Of a stretch of DNA of 64,000 nucleotides, positions 47,662-58,400 are shown one piece after another (the first letter of the stretch is position 1; each line of letters opens with the position of its first letter). This stretch comes from Podarcis raffonei. Lineage: Eukaryota; Chordata; Lepidosauria; Squamata; Lacertidae. The notes beneath the pieces were generated by a model that had not been told where the DNA came from, made no database searches, and saw only the letters and a program-made list of their open reading frames with translations. The stretch covers positions 34,090,001-34,154,000 of the forward strand of contig NC_070614.1 in the NCBI RefSeq assembly GCF_027172205.1, in the 5' to 3' direction. The translations under genes and the position numbers were made by a program.

Positions 47662-48386
47662 TGCCTTATCTTCTTTCCTACATTATCTTGTGTACTCCAG
47701 TACTCTGGAGTCTCAGGAATCATGCTTCACTGTAGTGATAAGGTGAGATTGCTATGAGGAATTATAAAAAATATAGAGTAAGCCATCTGTGTCATCAATG
47801 AAAGCATTGCGTTGACTGGGTTTAAACTATTTCGATATGATTTTTGATCAATCCACACCTCTGCATCCCTGTTCCATTTCACTCTGCTTGACAAGTCACG
47901 TACACAGCCCAGCTGCCAGCTGCTTCGCCAGGCAGGCATCCTGGGCCATAAAAGGTAGTGGGCGGCTTCTTTGATGTAGCCTTTCTGATATGTTAATCTT
48001 AGGGCCAGGAAACAGATTTTCATATAAAGGTGATAATGATCCCTACCCTCCTTGCCATCCTTCTTATCATGTATATTGCTTGTTTATGACCTCTGGGGTT
48101 GCTGGATGCACTCCTTTGTAGTTCTGTTTTATTTACCCCAGAAGTGCATGCTTAATTAGCTTTTGTAGTGTAACTTTGTCCCCATTTGTTGAAATGCTCA
48201 GAGATAATCTGATTGGTTCTTACAAATACAGTGTAAAAAATTCTTTTGTGAATAAAACGACCTGGGCCGGAGGGTGGGCAGGGATTATTATTATATGCAC
48301 CCTTCCCAGAGTCTTGCTGGTTCAAGCCTCTGTGTGTATTGTTATTAATCAGAGTTCAATCCTTCCTTTACTTTGGGAATGCCTCA
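47662..48386. mobile_element. Solo LTR with 6-bp target duplication (fossil)
   Basis: A 725-bp segment starting TGCCTTATC and ending GCCTCA (TG...CA), flanked by a perfect 6-bp duplication CTTCAC (47656-47661 and 48387-48392). An AATAAAA signal near 48,250 suggests plus orientation. The duplicated block of gene D has no such segment at this site. The length, ends and 6-bp duplication fit a solo LTR left by recombination of an endogenous retrovirus. No internal viral region remains, and I could not name the family. Confidence 0.75.
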
Positions 48387-48392
48387 CTTCAC

Positions 48393-49932
48393 CCACCTAT
48401 CGTCCATCATCCTTGACAATCAGTCCTCCAAAACATCCTTAACATACTATTCTTACAGTTTCCTATAATCTGGGGATCTCACTGAAGCTTGTAGCCTAAA
48501 CATTCTGATTTTATATGCCCTCATGCTATGCAAACAATCCTTCAGAGATAGATAGGCAAGTAATTTTGTAGTCAGAGTTTGTAGTTCAGAGTTTCACATA
48601 AGGAACCATAAAGATACAGAAAAAGAAGAGTCAAACTATTCATTTATACATCGCTAAAACTAATTTTATATCTCAAGTTGGTAACGTGCAAACCACATAA
48701 AATGCCAACATAAGAGCTAAATTGAAAGAGAATGGTCTTAAAGGAATGGCACATAGCTGGATTAATGAACATTTTTATATCAATGGTAAGATTACGAAAA
48801 TATAACGTAAAATTAAGGAAAACAGCCTTCATTTGGTGGTACAAAGCTCTGTGGTAAGAAAATGTTGTACTACAATTTACATACAATATCCAGCTACAGA
48901 TATGGCCACCAGCTCTTTATGAAGAAAACCACATTTATTTAGGATTTATTTAGGATTTGAGCTCCTAGGAGTCATCATTTCACACAGAGGAAAAGGAAAT
49001 AGAGAGAAATAGAAATACTCATTCTGACTGAGTTATTGTGAAAGAGACAGATAGAAATAAATTTATTCAAGCTCTACAAGCAATGGTGGGGGTGTTTGTG
49101 GGTGCTGGAGATGATGAAACTGTGCCATGCAATGCCACCTATGATGAGGTCTCCTTTTTATTATATTCATGAAGTGGATGGTATGGATTATGGACATGGC
49201 AATGTGTGCACTGTATACCATGTGAGGAAGCAAACACACCAATATCAATGAAGTTCTTTCAGCACAAATTCTCCAATATCCAACTATTTCCATTTTTGAA
49301 GGCTCAAGTCTAATGTGTAAAATATCATAGAGCAGCCTGCATATCTCACTCTCTAACTGTAACTCTAAATGTTCTAATTTATACAATCCATCACAGCATG
49401 CTATGTTTTCTAGTGGTGGTTGCTAACATGCTGATGAATTTGACAAGCCCTTTTGATAATAAGAAGTGAAGTTAAACACCAGCTCAAAATTTGTTATTCC
49501 CTGTGAAATTACTGAAGAAAATACATTTGTCCCCTCTGAAAAGAATTAACCCCCCCCCCTTTACTTGGATTAGAAGGGACACGGGCTTATGTTGGGGGAA
49601 AAATGCAGTATGTTATGAAGTTTGCATTTAGTGGATCTTGGAGTTTCCTGACCCAGAAGGGCTGTGCTGGTGTAATTCTTTCACCCTGGCTGAGCTAGGG
49701 ATCAGCTGCTGTAACTTAAAATGGCATAAATCCAAAAAGGGTGTGTTTGGAGAAGTGGTGATGGGTAGGAGTAAAGAAAATGTAAGTAAAGTAAAGTAAA
49801 GTAAAGAAAATGTGTTCATTGTTTGTCATGTTTTATTCTACCTAATCCCACAGATTTCACATAGAGGTTTCAGTCACACACAGTAAGCTCCACACTGCAG
49901 ACTATAGCTAAATGCACAGACATTTCAGTTAC
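48393..49932. other. Intergenic between genes E and F
   Basis: Tail-to-tail interval of the convergent genes E and F. Bases 48,393-48,560 and about 49,535-49,770 match the D block (32,488-32,950). The 0.97 kb between them is missing from the D block and contains the orphan exon 1 remnant. Bases 49,784-49,810 hold a short (GTAAA)n run. No other gene was seen. Confidence 0.6.
49063..49240 (-). pseudogene. Orphan V2R exon 1 remnant
   Basis: On the minus strand the words LLPHMVYSAHI (signal peptide end) and, in a second frame, HNPYHPLHEY, then in a third DLIIGG-IA and FIISS correspond in order to V2R exon 1 (compare [35 protein letters not shown] of gene D). The pieces are out of frame with one another and contain a stop, so it is dead. 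No partner exons lie next to it. Confidence 0.6.
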
Positions 49933-52421
49933 TCAAGTTTTCCTTCTTATTAGTTGTTCCTTGTTATTCAATTCCGGCCTGAGCATAATGATGTAACATT
50001 TTGGTGCAAAAATGCAACACAGCAAACCAGCACTAGAGGCCAAGATAGAGAAAATCTCCACTGCAACCATGTACTTTCCCTTGGAGCTCAGGTAGGATGG
50101 AATAAAAGACAGCCACACACTGCAAAAGACCAACATGCTGAAAGTGATGAACTTGGCTTCATTGAAACTGTCAGGTAACTTCCTGGCAAAGAAAGCCACA
50201 GCAAAGCTGACAATGGCCAGAAAGCCGAGGTAGCTCAACACACAGTAAAACATAGTTACAGACCCCTCGTTACACTCCAGTACAATTTCCTCAGCAAATG
50301 AGTGAATGTTGGTGTCTGGGAATGGGGGAAAGGTTACCAACCAAACAGTACAAATTCCGTTTTGGGCAAGGAAGCAAGGTAACATAATGGAATTGGTCAG
50401 TCTTTTCCCCACCCACTTCCTCATTCGAGATCCTGGCTTGGTGGCCATAAAAGCCAGAATCACTGTGATAGTTTTTGCCAACACACAAGAAACAGCCACC
50501 GAGAAGATGAGACCAAAAGCAGTTTGTCGGAAGAGACATGTCACCTTCCCAGGTTGGCCAATAAATAGCAAAGCACACAGGAAGCAGAGCAGAAGAGAGA
50601 TGAGGAGAATGTAGGTAAGGTCCCGGTTGTTGGCTTTGATGATGGGAGTGTTGTGGTGCCTCACAAACATTCCTAGCACCATAATGGTGATCAAAGATAG
50701 GGCAGAAGCCAAACAGGATAGACTGATCCCCAAAGGTTCTTCGAAAGACAAGAAGGTTATAGCCTTGGGAATGCATGCATCTTGGTTTTTGTTTGGATAG
50801 TTTTCATTACTACATTCATAGCAGTCATTCTGGTCTGAAAAAAAGGGGTCTTAAGCTTAAAAAGTCATGAACTGCACCAACACATTGATGCTCTGAAGTG
50901 TCTGTTCTCAATTGTTTTATGGTTTTATGGTTTTATGGTTTATAGTAGCAAATTTACAGTGGTTATGAGAACTCAGGAGAGTTCCATATTTGTTGCTTAT
51001 TTGGGTTGCCTTTGGAGAAGTTTGCAATTTGTTCCATGAGGAAATGAACTCAATATATTTAAAATAATTCACATACCCTTTTCATTGTATTGTAAGTTTT
51101 CCAGAGTTCTGGGCATATAAAACAAAATAAAAATTATATATTATATTATAGTATCCCAGAGATCTGAGGCTATATCACAAATAGCACTGTGGCAAGTTCG
51201 TGGTTTCACAAACAAAAAAGTTTGAGTTATAAAGCAAGGACTTATTGATGTTTCTTTAAAAAAACATTCAGGAAATTTCAAATGGATAGCATGCTCCCAC
51301 TGACTCTTTTAAGGCGCTGTACCGACAGAATACATATTTAGCAAGAACATGAGATATTATCCCAATTGAAAGGAAGTTTGTCATGCCAAGCCAATTGGGT
51401 GTTTTAGGGTTTTTAATATATAGAAACTGAGTAAGCATCCAATGTATGTAGAACTGAACTTGACTTAAAAGTCTAACCAGGAATTGAACATGAACTGTTG
51501 ATGGAAATAGAATAGATGGGAAAGTATTAGAATTTTTTTAAAAAGTATTATTTTATTGTGAGCAGTAAAAGAGGGAGGGGAAAGTAGCATCTTGAAAGGG
51601 GGGGCGGAAAGTCAATTTTATAAATTGTGTTAAATTTGAATAAATTTGTTGTTAATCTGTTGAAAATTTGGAAAATTAATAGAAATTAATTGGTGAAACA
51701 AGTAATGGGCCAGACAGACTCAGAGGAGGAGCCCACACTCTTGCCACAGTCTGTCTGCTTGGAATTGATACACAGGGGGAGGCTAGAGGAGCAAGGCGGG
51801 GCCAGTGGCCAGTTTCCGCAATGGCTCCAGCTGAATGGGATGAGGCAAAGAACTCTGCTGTGCTGTTACTTTCTCTGAATAAAAGCTAATTGCACTTCAT
51901 GCCTCATGTTCTTTCCTGCCATGTGGATGACCTGTGCTTGCCTGAAAGCTCCTTGACATATATCCAGAAGTGGTTTTAACATCATGTTAAAGCTCAAGTA
52001 TAATGTGAAATGTAGCAGTCAGACAAACATTTTGGAAATGGAATAGTTCAGTTATACAAAATATTACTTACCCCTTTGTTCTGAAATCTCCCCTTCTGGA
52101 CATGGGATGCAATCATAGCAGCAAAATGGCTCTCCCTCCTTCATTTTCTTTCTAAAGCCAGGATTGCAATGCTCAGTGCATAAAGAAAGAGGCTGTACCT
52201 ATTTCAAAAGGAAACGACAGGATTTTAGAGAACAATAACATTGGAATCTTAATGATATGAGGGCTTTTATATGATATTGAAGTAGCATGGGAACTACTCT
52301 TCTAAGGTTTCATTTTGTGCTGCTATGCTAAACTTGGAAATGCTGGGAGGTTGATGGGGAGAAAAATAAGCATGTTCCAGACCCAACTGCTTTGTGCTTC
52401 AAGATGGGTGCCTATTGTAGG

Positions 52422-52468
<47 letters not shown>

Positions 52469-55400
52469 TTATTATTTGTACCCCGCCCATCTGGCTGGGT
52501 TTCCCCAGCCACTCTGGCCAGCTTCCATAGAAACCAAAAATACACTAAAATATCACACATTAAAAACTTCCCTGAACAGGGCTGCCTTAAGATGTCTTCT
52601 GAATGTCAGGTAGTTATTTATCGCTTTGACATCTGATGGGAGGGCGTTCCACAGGGCGGGCGCCACTACCAAGAAGGCCCTCTGCCTGGTTCCCTGTAGC
52701 TTTGCTTCTCGCAATGAGGGAACCGCCAGAAGGCCCTTGGCACTAGGATGGGTACTCATCATGGGAACATAGGAATAGTTCTGCCACATCAGACAAAAGG
52801 GCCCTCTAGACCAGCATTGCCTTCTCACAGTGGCCATGATGGCAGCTTTCTGTCTCTTATGCCTCTGAATGCCAGTTACTGGGAATCCCAAGTTAGGTAG
52901 GGCTTTCGATAGTTGATCACTGTGGTAACAGGATGGTGGACTACATGTGCCATTGGCCTGATCCAAATGCCCAGAAGCAGGAACCGAATGCACCAGCACT
53001 CTCTACTCATGGACCTCCAGTGATGGTGAATGTTGGAAGATTCAGGAGCCTGACTTCCACAGGAGGCAGTGATGGCTACCAACTCAGATGGCTTCGGGAA
53101 AGGACAGGATGTCAGTGGTCACTCAAAACTGAAATATTTTCCAAACACAAAATTGGATCCTACCTGATTAAACCACTTGTGCCATGTTATCACATCCTCA
53201 CTGATGCTGAATGCTTGTTCTGGAGGACCCTGGGGATCTATCTTCCCCACCTTCACTCTATGAAAGGTTTGGTTTGGGGAGATAATCCAGTTGATAATAT
53301 CAAATCCAGCCACCAACTCCCCATTGTGGTCTAAGGAGATCTTATCCCCAGCACTGTTGTTAAAGTGGATACCTTTCAGAAAATGATGCAGCTTGATTCA
53401 AACAGAAAAGGGAAAAGCTTAGAATAATTGGCAGTTTCATGGAATCTTTAGCCTTAATTGTGTGGTACTTGGAGTTTTCTTCAGAAAAGGAGGCAAATTT
53501 GTTCCAGTTTGTTCTTGGTTATGTGAACATTTCCAGACCTACAACTGTGCATGTGAAGGTTCCTTATTTACAGGCAGTAACATTCTTCACACAAAGACTA
53601 ATTACTGAGCTACTCTGCAAACCCTTGCTTCCATGTTGACAAACCTAGAGGCAAGAATACCTAAATTGGACTTTTGAGACAGATATCTCTGCCAGCTACT
53701 TAACGAGCAAATGTTTACAGCAGCAGTTTTTCAATTTATGCAGTGACTGAATTCTTCCAAATAAATTTTGAGTCCTGAAAATTATAATGAGGCGTCAAAC
53801 AAATGCTAGGTTAAAATATTCAGAGTGTACAGTCCTGTGGCTTTCTGAACAGATGAACGGTACTCTACAAACCAAAGAAATTCTCCTACTTTATGGACTT
53901 CCTGGTGTGGCGTGCTCAGCGATGGGTCAAGGGAAAGTGCTTTGAAGCAGTGGAACACACCCGATCACAGTTAACGGGAACCAGGTGATAGTGAGGGCGA
54001 CGCTGACTCCCCAGGAAAGGTTTGAGAGGAGTTCTCAAACCGAAGGGCACTGAGTAGTATGGAAAGGGGTTTCCCATGGTTTTGGCACTATATAAGTGGA
54101 AGAAGATGGGAGAACCTCAGCGCAAAAAGGGGGGGCATTCCCGACTGTGAAACGCCTCAGGACCCAAGCAAAACAGCATCAGGTCTCTCTGAAATTAAGA
54201 CTGGGATATGAAAATCTATGCTTCCCAAGGAAATTACCAGTTCACAACTAACAGAAGAGGGAAGTAAGTGACTTTATATTTACATTAAAAACAGAAGCGC
54301 AAGGCAGAGAGATAAGAGGTCCACCTCTGCGCAGCTTTTAATATTGTGACAGAAAAGCTTTACGAAAAGGAATGCATCAACAAGAAGCAAAAAGCATATC
54401 AAGCAACCCCGGTAGTGGTGAGAATAACATCAAATATAAACTTTCATGTGAGCAGTCCAATGTGGAAGGAGAAAGTAAAGGAGGAATAGGAGAAGCAGTG
54501 AGAGAAAAGCGGAAAGTTAGACAGAAAGCCAGTGTGAAAGTAAACCTGCACGCAGAAACTAACGGCTGGGGAGCTTCTCCAAGGCTTTGAACAGCAGAGG
54601 GAGGTACGTGGGGAGTTGTGGAAGCAGTGGCGAGCGATGGAGGAGAGGGAGGAACAGGAAGACAAGGGATATGGAGAAAGTTTGGGCTACATACAAACAG
54701 AAGAAGAACATGGCCAATTAAAATTAAAAACCTTTGAGGAAATTAAACAACATTTTACTGGCTGGCTGCAATACCATCAATTAAATGATATATTTAATTA
54801 GGATAAAAAATTGGATTTGGGAAAGAAGAATCTAAATTACAAATCACAAAGAAAGTACTATAAAAAACTTATAATCTGTTGTTAGAATGGGAATTAAAGG
54901 ATGAGGAAATAAAGGGGGTGATGGTCAGGGTCCCCCAGGATATTGGATATACCATTCAGATGGAGCAATGGAAAAAATTGTGGAAGCAAGACATTAAATT
55001 TACTGCTTGTTAGGCAATTAGAGAAAACCTGATGAAGATGATGTACAGATGGTATATGACTCTCGTCAGACTAGCCAAACTATACATATTAAAATCAAAT
55101 AAGTGTTGGAGATGTCATGAGGTAGAAGGAACGATGTATCATGCATGGTGGGGATGTGGGAAAATAAAAAAATTCTGGAGCAATATTCATGAATAATTAA
55201 AAAAAATGTTTAAAACATTATTTGAGAAAAAGCCAGAAGCATTTCTATTAGGCTTAGTTTCAAAGGACAATTGCCTAGAATGTTGCTTTTGTTTCAAACT
55301 TTGCAAATTTTGGACAAAATGGACTGTTTCAAGAAGTGGCAAAAAGACATTTCTAAATTTGTCTGGCAGGGCAAGAAGCCTAGAATAAAATTTAAGATAT

Positions 55401-58400
55401 TAACTGATGTAAAGGAAAGAGGTGGATTTGCCCTGCCAGACTTCAAACTTTATTATGAATCAGCAGCATTCTGCTGGTTGAAAGACTGGCTGCTTCTTGA
55501 GAATACAGACATTTTGGATCTAGAAGGTTTTAACAATGTATTTGGGTGGCATGCATATTTGTGGTATGACAAGGTTAAAGCACACAAAGCTTTTAAAAAC
55601 CATATTGTCAGGAGAGCACTGTTTAATGTTTGGATTAGATATAAGGATTTATTGGAAAATAAAACTCCAAGGTGGTTGTCACCAATGGAGGCTAAGGCTC
55701 AGAGAAAACTTAACATGGAGGCCAAATGGCCAAAATACTGGGAAATTTTGGAACAAGAAGGGGACAGACTGAAATTGCAGAGTTTTGAGAAACTGAAAGA
55801 TAAAGTACGAGATTGGCTTCATTATTATCAGATAATGGAGGTTTACAATACAGACAAGAAAGTTGGTTTCCAGGTGGAAAAATCTAAATTGGAAACAGAA
55901 TTGTTAGAATCCAAAACTAAGACTTTGTCAAAAATGTATAACGTGCTGTTGAAATGGAATACTCAGGATGAAACAGTTAAATCTGTAATGATTAAATGGG
56001 CACAAGACGTTGGACATAATATTATGTTTGCTGACTGGGAACAGTTGTGGACCACCGGGATTAAATTTACGGCATGTAATGCCTTAAGAGAGAATATTAT
56101 GAAAATGATATACAGGTGGTACATGACCCCAGTCAAGCTTGCAAAAATCTATCATTTGCCCGATAATAAATGTTGGAAATATATGGAAAATGAAGGTACA
56201 TTCTTTCACCTTTGGTGGACGTGCCCTAGGATTAAGGCTTTCTGGGAAATGATATATAATGAATTGAAAAAGGTATTTAAATATACCTTCTTGAAGAAAC
56301 CAGAGGCCTTTCTCTTGGGCATGGCCGGCCAAGTGGTGCCAAAGAAGGACAGAACTTTTTTCATGTATGCTACAACAGCAGCAAGAATACTCATTGCAAA
56401 GTACTGGAAGACGCAAGACCTACCCACTCTGGAAGAATGGCAGATGAAACTGATTGACTGTATGGGACTGGCAGAAATGACGAGCAGAATCCGTGACCAG
56501 GGAGAAGAGTCGGCAGAAGAAGATTGGAAAAAATTTAAGGACTATTTACAGAAATGTTGTAAAATTAAGGAAAGTTGAATGGTGTTGGATTGAAATTGAG
56601 TGGTTTCTAGCTGTAATGATATAAAGGAACATGGATGGAAAAAAAGGGTTTGGAAAATAAGGTGATATTATAAGCTGTAATGCTTTAAGTTAAGGATTTG
56701 CTGAACAAATAATTTTAAATGGAATACAAGAAGGCGGAGGTATGAGGCGGTCAGAGAAATTTGTTATTGAAAAGTATGTTTTATGAACTATATGTTTTTT
56801 TTAAATCTCTTTGTTTGTTCTTTTTTGTTTGTATAAAAATTTGGAAAATTTAATAAATATCTTTTTTAAAAAAATCAAAGGACATCCCTGCTGCCAGATT
56901 ACTAATACCTAAAAATTGGAAAGACGACAAGTTTTCATCAGTAGCAGAGTGGCAATACAAGCTTTGTGAATTAATTGAATTGGCCAAAATGACAACAGCT
57001 ATTAGATTCCAATCAAATCAGAAATTAAGAAAAGAATGGGAATGTGTGGAAGAATACATGACAAAACATTGTTCCAAAACAAATTCATTGATATGCATTG
57101 TCTGAAGTTCGTAAAGCTAAGGTTAAAAGATGAAAAGGGATTAATGGGGAATATGTAAATAACTTCTTTAACACAATATTAAAGGAATGAAAAACAATGG
57201 AAACTGAGCACGGGTGGAGGGAAGTCACAATGGTACAAATATGGAAAATAGATAGATTTATATATAGATAGAAATAGATATATATAGTCTGTTTTGCAAA
57301 GAATGGATAAAGATGTAATTGAATGTAATATTGCAAAATAAAATGGAAATAAATTGAAAAAAGAAAAGAAATACTCCTACATTATACTTTCATCTTTGCT
57401 AATTCATTCTTCAATTTTCAGTTAATAGATGTATAAAACAGATCCTGAGATATTTTTAAGGATTGACTTATGTTCATCCTTCCTTCTGAAAATAAGTACA
57501 ACTTATATATAATATATGACTTCATGTAGTTAATAGTTGGAAATTAATTCCTAAAGTAAGAATTTAGATGGAAGATTTGCTAGTTTGCTAGAGATGCCTT
57601 TGAAAATATTATGTCTATATAACCATTCAGAGTTTGAAATGGTACATCATAATTTACTGTAGCTTTTAATAAAAGGGAGTAAGAGAATGCATAATATATC
57701 GATCTATGAAATGGTTTCTTTGATTCTTAGAAGACCCGTGTCTTCCTTGAGGGATCTAATAAATATATTGTGAATTCATTATTAGCAGCTTTTCATTTTT
57801 TTAAAAAAACAAGTGTTTCTGATATATATATCAGAAACACTTGTTGTTTTTTAAAAAATGAAAAGCTGCTAATATATATATATATCGACCTACACACACA
57901 CACATTTCAGATTTTGTCCTTTTTGTCAGTTGATCATAATAAACACCAGATTAAATGATTAAGATATATAGACATGTTCAGTGGCTGGAAGCAACATTCA
58001 CTTTTTCTGAACTGAGGCATTTTCAGAGCCACACCTTTCCCATAGCTGTTTTGAAACAAATTTTTAAAAATACATGTAAGCTAATTACAAATCTTCAGTG
58101 CCATGTCTGAATAGAGGCAAATGCAACAATTTCTTCTCAATTAACAGGATTTTCAAATAATTGAAAGAGTCTGAGTGCTTATGTGCTGAACAGATTTTCC
58201 AACCTATGGCCTTCATGACCATTTACGGCTTAGCATTTTCTCAAAACTTCTTCTACATTGTTGGTCAAACTATGCATTGTATCTCAAAGCTGCATTGAAG
58301 TGAACTGATATTGTCTGTAGCACCGAAAAGTTTAATGCAAATTGTTAATGTGGTATAAATGTATGGAAAACTAATAAAATATAATTAAAAAAAAAGATAT

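Noticed and set aside
52933-53334. 133-aa plus-strand open frame over exon 4 of gene F
   Set aside because: Antisense to the V2R exon and continuing into unrelated repeat sequence.
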